NCBI RefSeq assembly: GCF_001274785.1
Contig: NZ_LHPI01000019.1
Coordinates: 248,001-312,000 of the forward strand
Reading direction: 5' to 3'
Origin: Vibrio hepatarius
GTDB taxonomy: Bacteria; Pseudomonadota; Gammaproteobacteria; Enterobacterales; Vibrionaceae
DNA length: 64,000 nt
Part shown: one piece after another, positions 50,128-59,135 of the stretch
Layout: each line of letters begins with the position of its first letter
How positions within the stretch are numbered: position 1 is the first letter of the stretch
The notes under the pieces: model-generated
Databases searched by the model: none
Seen by the model: only the letters and a program-made list of their open reading frames with translations
Told to the model about the DNA's origin: nothing
Made by a program: the position numbers and the translations under genes

Positions 50128-51099
50128 TTACTTCAGGAAACCAAGCTCGCGCATTAGGTCGCCCATCTGTTTCTCTTGGTCTTCTAGGAACGCGTAGAAG
50201 TCTTTATCCGCTTTGTAGTTGTCGATCCAGCCGTTGCGGTCACGTACAACTTGCCACTCATCTGTCTTGTACATCTTAGTCAGAGCGGCATTCCACTCAT
50301 CGATTTTCGCTTGGCTTGCACCCGGAGCGGCGAAGAAACCACGCCAGTTAGCAAACACGGTTTCGTTACCGTATTCAGTTAGCGTAGGGATGTTTGGTGC
50401 TGCTTCCAGACGTTTAGGAGCCGTGACTGCCAGCACTTTTACTTGACCAGATTTAGACATTTCTAGTACTTCGCCTAAACCGGTTGAAAGCAGTTGAGTT
50501 TCGCCAGACAGTAGTGCCGCCATTGCTTTACCGCCTGCATCGTATGCGATGTAGCGAACTTTCTTAGCGTCAAAGCCTTCGCCTTTAAACGCCGCTGCAA
50601 CGACTAGGTGGTCCATACTACCGCGAGCCGAACCGCCCGCGATTTTAACTTTGCGAGGGTTCTCTTCGAAATCTTTAACCACGTCTTCCCAAGTGTTGTA
50701 CTTAGAGTCAGCAGAAGCCACGATCGCACCGTAGTCAGCAATGGTTGCTGCAACAGGTGTTAAATCACGGAATGATTGAGGGAAAATACCAGTTAGTGAG
50801 CGAACAACGATTGGTGTTGAGTTCACCATTAGAGTGTCTTCTTGACGCTCAGCGGTTTCGATTAGGTGTGCGATAGCTTTACCGCCGCCGCCACCAGATA
50901 GGTTTTGGAATGATACATTGTCAACAATGTCAGATTTAACCAGTACGTCACCAGTACCGCGCGCAGTCATATCCCAGCCGCCACCTGCACCGCCAGGGAT
51001 TAAAAAGTGGATTTTTTCGAGGTCTGCTGCAAGAGCACCGAAAGAAAAGGTCGCGGCGATGATAGACGCGGCTAGGGTAGGTTTGAGTACCTTGATCAT
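50128..51099 (-). CDS. tctC: tripartite tricarboxylate transporter, periplasmic substrate-binding protein
   Basis: 323 residues. Signal peptide cleaved near GALA-ADL (residue 25), then the TctC/Bug fold: the first beta-strand and ligand loop LIPGGAGGGWDMTARGT and the second loop SGGGGGKAIAHL. It captures the tricarboxylate in the periplasm. AGGAA lies before the start. First gene of tctCBA; the long upstream region (51100-51314) carries repeated ACGTTCC words near the start but no TctDE two-component genes are adjacent. Confidence 0.9.
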   Translation of the reverse strand: MIKVLKPTLAASIIAATFSFGALAADLEKIHFLIPGGAGGGWDMTARGTGDVLVKSDIVDNVSFQNLSGGGGGKAIAHLIETAERQEDTLMVNSTPIVVRSLTGIFPQSFRDLTPVAATIADYGAIVASADSKYNTWEDVVKDFEENPRKVKIAGGSARGSMDHLVVAAAFKGEGFDAKKVRYIAYDAGGKAMAALLSGETQLLSTGLGEVLEMSKSGQVKVLAVTAPKRLEAAPNIPTLTEYGNETVFANWRGFFAAPGASQAKIDEWNAALTKMYKTDEWQVVRDRNGWIDNYKADKDFYAFLEDQEKQMGDLMRELGFLK

Positions 51100-51314
51100 G
51101 ATTCACGTTCCTTATGTAAACGCACGTTCCTCTTTGGGAACCTGCTTATTGTTATGAATTATCTACTAGCAAGTGAAGGGTTCTTGTTAATAGATAGAGT
51201 CAAGGTTAATAGAGTGTTAAATCTGTGTCTGCAATGCGTTGATAAAAACAATATTGGGCATTAAGTGAGTTTTGTTCATAAAGTTCACGGAGGGTAAGAG
51301 CGCAGAAAACGCAA

Positions 51315-51342
51315 TAAAAAAGCCGCACTCTAAGGTGCGGCT
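51315..51342 (-). terminator. terminator of the M28 peptidase gene
   Basis: On the minus strand AGCCGCAC pairs with GTGCGGCT (51335-51342 with 51321-51328) and is followed by TTTTTT. It lies just after the peptidase stop codon. Confidence 0.88.
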
Positions 51343-51364
51343 GGAATAAGGAATGGTGTCGCGG

Positions 51365-53146
51365 TTATTCGCGGTCTTGGTCAAAATCACCGTGGAAGTG
51401 ATCGTGATCAGAAACGCTGTCAGCCGCTTTCAGCTTCTCGCCGATACGCAGTTTATCAACTGGCTCGACGTTGACGCTCAATGAACGTGCCATCGCTTTA
51501 GGTTCAGCTTGTTGCTCTGGGAAGATTGGCTGACTAAATGCGTAGAACGTCGTTACGTAAGCAAGTGACTGGGTGTTAACATACAGCGCTTTCTGGCTGA
51601 TGTTGTTTAAGTCGTCACACGCTTTGTGGTAACAAACGTCGTAAGCAACGCCAGTATCGCCGCCGAACAGATCCGCTTCTTCCGCTGATTTCGCTTTCTC
51701 TGCACCCGTAAACAAACCACCAAACGCTACGCCCCAATCGGCGAATCCTGCGTAGTCAGAACGTTTTGAAAGTGCTTGAGGTACAGTCGCTTCTTTCTTC
51801 TTGTTGAAGAAATCATTGAACTTAGACTCAATGTGAGACGTGCCGTATGGTGGTTGGAAGTCACCTGTGTACGCGTTGTCTGGGCTGTCTTTTGTATCAG
51901 ACAAGTCGCCATCCATAACGCCGAAGATGTAGTTTGGCGAACCAATCATATCGAAATTCAGGTATAGCTTAACTTTGTTTAGCTCGTTGTAACGTGCTTC
52001 AACCAGTTCTTGTTGCTCTGGAGTAAACTGACTTGGGTCTTCTAATTCAAACTGAGCTAAAATCTCTTGCTCTGCCTGAGTGTAGAGTGGGCCAAACAGT
52101 TCAGTCGTGTAGTACTCTGAACCTACCAGACCAGCTTCTTCCGCTGCCCACCAGGCGAAACGGACTTTGTTTTTCACTGGTGCGTTTAGATCTGCCAAAG
52201 TGACCGCGTATTCTAGTAGGCCAGCGGTACCTGAGCCATTATCGTTGATGCCCGGACCTTCAGGAACAGAGTCTAAGTGTGCACCAAGCATGACGATCTG
52301 GTTAGCATCGCCGCCTTTGGTTTCAGCGATGATGTTTTGAGTCACGACCATTTCATCTTGAACATTGATATTTAAGATGACGTTAACATCGCCAGTTTGG
52401 CTGGCATCGTACCACTGTTTACCGAGGTCAAAACGCGCGCCAAACGCCGGAATCGTTGCTCCGCTGTCACTGCCGAGTGTGCCGTTGACTACGTCAGTAC
52501 GACCTTCGTCATTACCTTGGTTAAATACGATAACACCTTGTGCGCCTGCTCCCTGAGCGTTGACGACTTTGTCGTTAAAACTACAGCCACCGCGCTGAAT
52601 AACCGCTACTTTGCCAGTGACGTCTAGGCCGTCAAAGTCTGAGGCTTCACAACCATCAGTACTGTCGTAGTCAGGGGCATCAAAGCGGAAATCAGGAGTA
52701 ATGAATACCGCTGGTGCATTGACTTCACCGCTTCCTGAGTAGGACATCGCAGCAAAATCCGCTTGTTCACCTTCAGCCGCGTTACGAACGCTGACCAACT
52801 CCACACCAGCCACATTGAGTGAGGTACCAGCCAGTTCTTCCCACGCGCGGAAGTCAAACTCTTGAGTTCGCACATCGTAGTTGTGCTCTCGCATCGTCTC
52901 AACGATGTACTCAACTGAATATTGGTAGCCATCTGTCCCTGCAGCACGAGTAACCGAAGCGCCGTCCGACGTTGCGGATGCGCGTCCTTCTAGTTCTACA
53001 AGGTGTTCAACCACTGCCTTGCGGTCGATTTTATTACTGACGTGTTTCGCCGCTTTTTCAGGATCATCCCAATAACATCCAGATAGTAGGGTGGCACTGA
53101 TAACGCTAGCGAGGATTGTTTTTGTAGTTGTAATGCTTACTTGCAT
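51365..53146 (-). CDS. M28-family zinc metallopeptidase lipoprotein with PA domain
   Basis: 593 residues. A lipoprotein signal ends in LLSGC (Cys 23). A PA insert (about 130-240; GKVAVIQRGGCSFNDKV) precedes the M28 catalytic core with LGAHLDSVPEGPGINDNGSG (zinc ligands His and Asp), WAAEEAGLVGSEYY (catalytic Glu) and a later NFDMIGSPN and CYHKACDD. It should be an aminopeptidase anchored on the outer membrane or released. The His/Asp-rich C-terminus (DHDHFHGDFDQD) may bind metal. Single gene with its own terminator. Confidence 0.87.
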   Translation of the reverse strand: MQVSITTTKTILASVISATLLSGCYWDDPEKAAKHVSNKIDRKAVVEHLVELEGRASATSDGASVTRAAGTDGYQYSVEYIVETMREHNYDVRTQEFDFRAWEELAGTSLNVAGVELVSVRNAAEGEQADFAAMSYSGSGEVNAPAVFITPDFRFDAPDYDSTDGCEASDFDGLDVTGKVAVIQRGGCSFNDKVVNAQGAGAQGVIVFNQGNDEGRTDVVNGTLGSDSGATIPAFGARFDLGKQWYDASQTGDVNVILNINVQDEMVVTQNIIAETKGGDANQIVMLGAHLDSVPEGPGINDNGSGTAGLLEYAVTLADLNAPVKNKVRFAWWAAEEAGLVGSEYYTTELFGPLYTQAEQEILAQFELEDPSQFTPEQQELVEARYNELNKVKLYLNFDMIGSPNYIFGVMDGDLSDTKDSPDNAYTGDFQPPYGTSHIESKFNDFFNKKKEATVPQALSKRSDYAGFADWGVAFGGLFTGAEKAKSAEEADLFGGDTGVAYDVCYHKACDDLNNISQKALYVNTQSLAYVTTFYAFSQPIFPEQQAEPKAMARSLSVNVEPVDKLRIGEKLKAADSVSDHDHFHGDFDQDRE

Positions 53147-53607
53147 GTGTGACTCCTTGTATTAAATAAGCCACCCCATGGTTGCTGAAATGCAAGGTTA
53201 ATAAAATGTTAATTAGAGTAAAATTTCTAGATTAGGAATCCATATCAACGAAGTTTCATCTGTTAGCTTTGTAATTTACATCTTGATTCGGCAGGCAATC
53301 ACATAATCAACGTTTCTAGTAACACATTAATAAATAAAGAAATTATGTGAAGTTATGTCCAAATTTGTTCTTTAATTTGGCAGGCGCCTGAGTTTCTACT
53401 ACACGTTTTTAAGCGTGTATGCTGGCGACGGAATGACTCAATGCAACGGAGCAAATTGCGATAGCGCCTCCGTTATACTCAATTTTTCTCATACCTTAGT
53501 CTAAATTGTCGACACTTTGCTTGATTGTCGACACTTTAATGGTCTATTTTAAGTGTTAGAGATTGGATTGTAGACACTTTGAGTGTTGTGAAACGAGTGA
53601 TTTGTAT
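53147..53607. promoter_or_regulatory. divergent control region of the M28 peptidase and prp operon
   Basis: Contains three boxes for the prp regulator: TTGTCGACA at 53506-53514 and 53525-53533 (19 bases apart) and the variant TTGTAGACA at 53568-53576, each followed by CTTT. These resemble the ATTGTCGACAAT-type PrpR motif reported for related bacteria. Further left, AACGGAG/CTCCGTT (53445-53451, 53468-53474) forms a 7-bp hairpin followed by a T-rich stretch, and TACACG/CGTGTA (53400-53419) a smaller one. Confidence 0.65.
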
Positions 53608-54312
53608 ATGAACGTTGAAGTTAAAACTCGTCTTAAAGCGGTAAACAGCGAAAAAGAAAACACCAAATCAGAGACGCTAACAGAGTCTTTGGTTGAAGCG
53701 ATTGTGAATGGTGAAATTGCGCCGGGGAGTAAGATCTCCGAGCCAGAGCTGGCAAAGCGTTATCAAGTTAGCCGTGGGCCGCTGCGTGAAGCGATTATGC
53801 GCCTAGAAGGCCTAAGTCTTATTGAGCGAATCCCGCATGTCGGTGCTCGCGTGATTACATTCTCACCAGAAAAACTGATCGAACTTTACGCGGTTCGAGA
53901 AGCACTTGAAGGCATGGCGGCAAGACTAGCAGCGCGCCACATCACTGAAGAAGAGCTGGTTGGTCTAAAACACTTATTGTCGACACATTCAAATCATATC
54001 GAAGAAGTCGAAGGTTCGTCTTACTTTCATCAGCACGGTGATTTTGACTTTCACTACCGCATTATCAAAGCCAGTCGCAACAGCAAGCTGATTTCACTGC
54101 TGTGCAACGAGCTTTACCACTTATTACGCATGTATCGTTACCAATCGCCACGCTCTCAATCGAGACCAAAAGAAGCGTTAAACGAGCATAAATTTATTCT
54201 ACAAGCGATTGAGAACCGAGATGAGGAGCTGGCAGAAATGCTGATGCGACGCCATATTTCGGGCAGTCGCAGTTTGATAGAGCAACAAATACTGATTGCC
54301 GAAAATGACTAG
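53608..54312 (+). CDS. GntR-family (FadR/FCD) regulator of the prp operon
   Basis: 234 residues from the ATG at 53608; the reading from 53563 runs across the third operator box and is rejected. The winged helix-turn-helix (about 15-80; PELAKRYQVSRGPLREAIMRLEGL in two helices) is followed by an FCD ligand-binding domain (85-225). First gene of the methylcitrate operon, 12 bases ahead of prpB, so it is autoregulated with it. A further TTGTCGACA lies inside its own coding sequence (53977-53985). The effector is probably a methylcitrate-pathway intermediate. Confidence 0.88.
   Translation: MNVEVKTRLKAVNSEKENTKSETLTESLVEAIVNGEIAPGSKISEPELAKRYQVSRGPLREAIMRLEGLSLIERIPHVGARVITFSPEKLIELYAVREALEGMAARLAARHITEEELVGLKHLLSTHSNHIEEVEGSSYFHQHGDFDFHYRIIKASRNSKLISLLCNELYHLLRMYRYQSPRSQSRPKEALNEHKFILQAIENRDEELAEMLMRRHISGSRSLIEQQILIAEND
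53977..53985. promoter_or_regulatory. possible intragenic operator in the GntR gene
   Basis: TTGTCGACA, identical to the two promoter-proximal boxes, occurs 370 bases into the regulator coding sequence. Together with the upstream sites it could support DNA looping or road-block repression, or be chance. Confidence 0.35.
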
Positions 54313-54324
54313 AAGGAAAGTGTC

Positions 54325-55221
54325 ATGAGTTTATCTCCGGGGGCGAAATTCAGACTCGCCATTGAGCAAAATGATCCGCTGCAAATTGTCGGTACGGTTA
54401 ACCCATACTGCGCCATGATGGCGAAGAACTTAGGTCACCAAGCGATTTACCTATCAGGTGGCGGCATTGCGAACGCGTCTTACGGTTTGCCTGATCTGGG
54501 TATCACCACATTGAACGATGTGCTGGTTGATGTTGACCGCATTACCAACGCGTGTGATTTGCCTTTGCTGGTGGATATCGACACTGGCTTTGGTGGCGCT
54601 TTCAACATTGCCCGCACGATCAAATCGATGGAAAAAGCAGGCGCAGCGGCGGTTCACATGGAAGACCAAGTGGCGCAGAAACGTTGTGGTCACCGCCCGA
54701 ACAAAGCGATTGTCAGCCAGCAAGAGATGGTTGACCGAGTGAAAGCGGCAGTGGATGCCCGTAACGATGAAAGCTTCGTGATTATGGCGCGGACTGACGC
54801 GTTGGCCGTTGAAGGCATCGATAGCGCAATTGAACGCGCGATTGCGTGTGTCGAAGCGGGTGCAGACATGATCTTCCCAGAAGCGATGACCAAGCTTGAT
54901 CAATACGACCAGTTCTCTACTGCGCTGCAACAGGCAACTGGTAAGCATGTGCCAATTCTAGCCAACATTACTGAGTTTGGTGCTACGCCGCTTTACGGCT
55001 GTGAAGAACTGGCAAAAGCGAAAGTTGATATGGTGCTTTACCCATTGAGCGCGTTCCGTGCGATGAACAAAGCCGCAGAAATGGTTTACAAGCATCTGCT
55101 TGAAGTTGGCAATCAGGAAGCGGTTGTCGAGTCTATGCAAACACGCAAAGAGCTTTACGCACACCTGAATTACCACGAATACGAAGACAAACTTGACCAG
55201 CTATTCTCAGAAGGAAAATAG
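54325..55221 (+). CDS. prpB: 2-methylisocitrate lyase
   Basis: 298 residues. It splits 2-methylisocitrate into pyruvate and succinate, the last step of the methylcitrate cycle. The isocitrate-lyase superfamily core shows LVDIDTGFGGAF (Mg-binding) near 87 and the catalytic loop KRCGHRPNK near 118-126. GAAGGAAAG precedes the start. Second gene of the prp operon. Confidence 0.94.
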   Translation: MSLSPGAKFRLAIEQNDPLQIVGTVNPYCAMMAKNLGHQAIYLSGGGIANASYGLPDLGITTLNDVLVDVDRITNACDLPLLVDIDTGFGGAFNIARTIKSMEKAGAAAVHMEDQVAQKRCGHRPNKAIVSQQEMVDRVKAAVDARNDESFVIMARTDALAVEGIDSAIERAIACVEAGADMIFPEAMTKLDQYDQFSTALQQATGKHVPILANITEFGATPLYGCEELAKAKVDMVLYPLSAFRAMNKAAEMVYKHLLEVGNQEAVVESMQTRKELYAHLNYHEYEDKLDQLFSEGK

Positions 55222-55337
55222 CGGGGATAGAGACGGAAGCCCAAGAAAAATCGGAATCATTAAATCCAATAACGTGAAATTTGTCTGGTCAATAAAAGCT
55301 CCATAAAGAGAGCAGTCAGACTGAAAAGGAGTTCGAA

Positions 55338-56465
55338 ATGCCTACCAAAGAATTAGGTGGCGCAGGTCTACGCGGCCAAAGCGCTGGAAGCACCGCTTTA
55401 TGTACTGTCGGCAAAACGGGAACGGGCCTGACTTATCGTGGCTACGATATTACAGACCTTGCAAACAATGCTCAGTTTGAAGAAGTTGCGCACTTATTGC
55501 TGCGCGGTCATCTGCCAAATCAACAAGAGTTGGATTCGTACAAAACTCGACTTGTTGGCCTGCGCGGCCTGCCAGCAGAACTGAAACAAGCGCTAGAGCT
55601 TATTCCAGCATCTGCTCACCCAATGGATGTGATGCGCACCGGCTGTTCTGTGCTTGGTAACCTAGAGCAAGAGATGGATTTCTCTGAGCAGCTTGATGCC
55701 ACGGAGCGCATGTTAGCGCTTTTCCCGGCGATCATCTGTTACTGGTACCGTTTCAGCCACGATGGCGTACGTATCGATACCGAAGACCAATCCGAAGATT
55801 GCATCGGTGGTTACTTCCTAAAAATGCTGACCGACAAAGCGCCGAGTGAACTGCATAAGAAAGTGATGCACTGCTCATTGATTCTGTACGCTGAGCACGA
55901 GTTCAACGCTTCTACCTTTGCCGCGAGGGTATGTGCGTCAACTCTATCTGATATTCACTCTTGCATTACCGGTGCTATCGGTACGCTACGTGGTCCTCTG
56001 CACGGTGGTGCGAACGAAGCGGCGATGGAAATGATCGAGAATTGGATGACGCCAGACGAAGCAGAAGCAAACATCATGCAGATGCTGGCAAACAAAGACA
56101 AGATCATGGGCTTTGGCCACGCTATCTATCGAGAAAGTGACCCGCGTAACGCATTGATCAAGCGTTGGTCGAAAGAGCTGTCTGAAGCGGTAGGCGATAC
56201 CCATCTATACGCGGTCTCTGAACGTGTTGAAGCGGTAATGAAGCGCGAGAAAGGCTTGTTCTGTAACGCCGATTTCTTCCATGCGTCTGCTTATCACTTC
56301 ATGGACATTCCGACGAAATTGTTCACGCCAATCTTTGTGATGAGCCGTTTAACGGGTTGGGCTGCGCACGTTTATGAGCAACGCGCGAACAACCGCATTA
56401 TTCGTCCGAGCGCGGACTACGTTGGTCCGGAGCACCAAGATTGGGTTCCAATCGAAAAACGATAG
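55338..56465 (+). CDS. prpC: 2-methylcitrate synthase
   Basis: 375 residues, citrate synthase family. It condenses propionyl-CoA with oxaloacetate. Catalytic histidines lie in LHGGANEAAMEM and FGHAIYRESDPR, and the aspartate in the C-terminal NADFFHASAYHFM region. Shorter than the TCA-cycle citrate synthase and placed in the prp operon, which settles the assignment. AAGGAG precedes the ATG. A stem-loop separates it from acnD. Confidence 0.94.
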   Translation: MPTKELGGAGLRGQSAGSTALCTVGKTGTGLTYRGYDITDLANNAQFEEVAHLLLRGHLPNQQELDSYKTRLVGLRGLPAELKQALELIPASAHPMDVMRTGCSVLGNLEQEMDFSEQLDATERMLALFPAIICYWYRFSHDGVRIDTEDQSEDCIGGYFLKMLTDKAPSELHKKVMHCSLILYAEHEFNASTFAARVCASTLSDIHSCITGAIGTLRGPLHGGANEAAMEMIENWMTPDEAEANIMQMLANKDKIMGFGHAIYRESDPRNALIKRWSKELSEAVGDTHLYAVSERVEAVMKREKGLFCNADFFHASAYHFMDIPTKLFTPIFVMSRLTGWAAHVYEQRANNRIIRPSADYVGPEHQDWVPIEKR

Positions 56466-56480
56466 GCAAATGCCACATGC

Positions 56481-56508
56481 TGACGACCTCACCTTAGAGG
56501 TCGTCAGA
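56481..56508 (+). other. perfect 11-bp stem-loop between prpC and acnD
   Basis: CTGACGACCTC (56481-56491) and GAGGTCGTCAG (56498-56508) pair around a 6-base loop, with no T tract. Inside an operon this suggests an RNA-stability or processing element rather than a terminator. Confidence 0.6.
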
Positions 56509-56539
56509 GCCGCTGTATATTGTGAGTGGAAGCAAAAAC

Positions 56540-59125
56540 ATGACTATAAATACCCAATACCGCAAATCGCTTCCGGGAACCCATCTTGATTATTTTGATG
56601 CCCGAGAAGCTGTCGAAGAAATTTCACCGGGTGCTTACGACAAGCTCCCGTACACCTCTAAAGTGCTGGCTGAGCAGTTAGTACGTCGCTGCGAGCCATC
56701 AACCCTAACGGATTCGCTCAAGCAAATTATTGAACGCAAGCGAGACCTCGATTTCCCTTGGTATCCTGCGCGCGTCGTGTGCCATGACATTCTTGGTCAG
56801 ACTGCGCTGGTGGACCTCGCTGGTCTGCGTGATGCGATTGCCGAGCAAGGTGGCGATCCTGCTAAAGTGAACCCTGTGGTAGAGACTCAGCTGATTGTTG
56901 ACCACTCGTTAGCGGTTGAGCATGCAGGTTTTGACCCAGATGCGTTTGAGAAAAACCGCGCGATTGAAGAGCGCCGTAACGAAGACCGCTTCCATTTTAT
57001 CGAGTGGTGTAAAACTGCGTTTGAAAACGTCAGCGTGATTCCAGCGGGTAACGGCATCATGCACCAGATTAACTTGGAGAAAATGTCTCCAGTAGTGCAA
57101 GCAAAACAAGGCATCGCTTACCCAGATACCTGTGTGGGCACAGACAGCCACACGCCACACGTTGACGCGCTCGGTGTCATTGCCATTGGCGTGGGTGGTT
57201 TGGAAGCCGAAACCGTGATGCTAGGTCGTCCATCGATGATGCGCCTGCCAGATATTGTCGGCGTGAAATTAACCGGTAAACGCCAGCCTAGTATTACTGC
57301 AACGGATATCGTCCTAGCGATTACCGAGTTCTTGCGTAATGAGCGTGTGGTGTCGTCGTACCTTGAGTTCTTTGGTGAAGGCGCGAAAGACCTAACCATT
57401 GGTGACCGAGCGACTATCTCCAACATGACACCAGAATATGGCGCAACCGCTGGGATGTTCTACATTGACGAGCAGACCATCAATTACCTGAAACTGACCG
57501 GTCGTGAAGAGCAGCAAGTTGACTTGGTAGAGAAGTACGCCAAGCAAACTGGCCTATGGGCAGACGACATGGTCGAAGCGCAATACGAGCGCGTACTTGA
57601 ATTTGATTTATCGACTGTGACGCGCAATATGGCGGGCCCTTCGAATCCGCACCGCCGTTTACCTACCTCAGAACTGGCGGCGCGTGGCATTTCTGGTCAG
57701 TTCGAAGAGAAAGAAGGCGAATTGCCAGATGGCGCGGTCATCATTGCGGCGATTACGTCATGTACCAACACCAGTAACCCACGTAACGTTGTTGCGGCTG
57801 GTTTGGTGGCGAAGAAAGCGAACGAGCTAGGTCTTGTACGTAAACCGTGGGTGAAATCGTCATTTGCGCCGGGTTCAAAAGTCGCTAAGTTGTACCTTGA
57901 AGAAGCGGGTCTACTTCCTGAGCTTGAGAAGCTTGGTTTCGGCATTGTCGCTTATGCGTGTACCACCTGTAACGGCATGAGCGGTGCGTTGGATCCAAAG
58001 ATCCAGCAAGAGATCATTGACCGCGACCTTTACGCGACGGCTGTATTGTCGGGTAACCGTAACTTTGACGGTCGAATCCACCCGTACGCGAAACAAGCAT
58101 TCCTTGCGTCGCCGCCATTGGTGGTGGCTTATGCTCTTGCGGGGACTATTCGCTTTGATATCGAGCGTGACGCGTTGGGTAAAGACGCGCAAGGCAATCC
58201 AATTTATCTCAATGATTTGTGGCCGACTGACGAAGAGATCGATGAAGTGGTCGGTAAGCACGTTAAACCTGAGCAGTTTAACCAAATCTACATTCAAATG
58301 TTCAAATTGGACGATGCTGAGCGTAACAGCAATCCGCTTTATGATTGGCGTCCAATGAGTACTTATATTCGCCGTCCGCCATACTGGGAAGGGGCCCTGG
58401 CGGACGAGCGAACCTTATCTGGCATGCGTCCATTAGCAGTCTTGGGTGACAACATCACCACCGACCACTTATCGCCTTCGAATGCGATTATGGCGAGCAG
58501 TGCTGCGGGTGAATACCTAGCGAAAATGGGAGTGCCGGAAGAGGACTTTAACTCTTATGCGACGCACCGAGGTGACCACCTAACTGCGCAGCGTGCCACC
58601 TTTGCTAACCCGAAACTGTTTAACGAAATGGTCAAGGAAAACGGCGAAGTCGTGCAGGGTTCTTATGCTCGTATTGAGCCAGAAGGCAAAGTGACACGTA
58701 TGTGGGAAGCGATTGAAACCTACATGAACCGCAAGCAACCGTTGATTGTGGTCGCGGGTGCAGACTACGGCCAAGGTTCATCACGTGACTGGGCAGCAAA
58801 AGGCGTGCGTTTGGCTGGGGTAGAAGCAATCGTTGCCGAAGGTTTTGAACGTATTCATCGTACTAACTTGGTCGGTATGGGCGTATTGCCGCTGCAGTTC
58901 AAAGACGGTGTAAACCGTAAAACGCTTGAGCTCGATGGCACCGAAACCTACGACGTTGCCGGTGATATTCAACCAGGTACGGATTTGGCGCTCGTCATCA
59001 CCCGTGCAAATGGCGAGAAAGTCGATGTGCCAGTGACTTGTCGACTCGATACCGCTGATGAAGTACTCGTCTACAATGCTGGCGGTGTTCTACAGCGCTT
59101 TGCTCAAGACTTCTTGGCGCAATAG
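56540..59125 (+). CDS. acnD: Fe/S-dependent 2-methylcitrate dehydratase
   Basis: 861 residues from the ATG at 56540 (a GTG at 56522 is less likely). An aconitase-family enzyme that dehydrates 2-methylcitrate. The [4Fe-4S] ligands are Cys in ITSCTNTSNP and in CTTCNGMSG; the C-terminal swivel domain shows GADYGQGSSRDWAAKG. It needs PrpF, encoded 10 bases downstream, to give the isomer that an ordinary aconitase can then use. This acnD-prpF pair replaces prpD. Confidence 0.93.
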   Translation: MTINTQYRKSLPGTHLDYFDAREAVEEISPGAYDKLPYTSKVLAEQLVRRCEPSTLTDSLKQIIERKRDLDFPWYPARVVCHDILGQTALVDLAGLRDAIAEQGGDPAKVNPVVETQLIVDHSLAVEHAGFDPDAFEKNRAIEERRNEDRFHFIEWCKTAFENVSVIPAGNGIMHQINLEKMSPVVQAKQGIAYPDTCVGTDSHTPHVDALGVIAIGVGGLEAETVMLGRPSMMRLPDIVGVKLTGKRQPSITATDIVLAITEFLRNERVVSSYLEFFGEGAKDLTIGDRATISNMTPEYGATAGMFYIDEQTINYLKLTGREEQQVDLVEKYAKQTGLWADDMVEAQYERVLEFDLSTVTRNMAGPSNPHRRLPTSELAARGISGQFEEKEGELPDGAVIIAAITSCTNTSNPRNVVAAGLVAKKANELGLVRKPWVKSSFAPGSKVAKLYLEEAGLLPELEKLGFGIVAYACTTCNGMSGALDPKIQQEIIDRDLYATAVLSGNRNFDGRIHPYAKQAFLASPPLVVAYALAGTIRFDIERDALGKDAQGNPIYLNDLWPTDEEIDEVVGKHVKPEQFNQIYIQMFKLDDAERNSNPLYDWRPMSTYIRRPPYWEGALADERTLSGMRPLAVLGDNITTDHLSPSNAIMASSAAGEYLAKMGVPEEDFNSYATHRGDHLTAQRATFANPKLFNEMVKENGEVVQGSYARIEPEGKVTRMWEAIETYMNRKQPLIVVAGADYGQGSSRDWAAKGVRLAGVEAIVAEGFERIHRTNLVGMGVLPLQFKDGVNRKTLELDGTETYDVAGDIQPGTDLALVITRANGEKVDVPVTCRLDTADEVLVYNAGGVLQRFAQDFLAQ

Positions 59126-59135
59126 GAGAGTGGCA

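Noticed and set aside
57911..58297. 128-codon ORF antisense to acnD, and others like it in prpE, prpF and the nucleotidase
   Set aside because: Long antisense frames are common opposite codon-biased genes; none has a ribosome binding site or recognisable domain.
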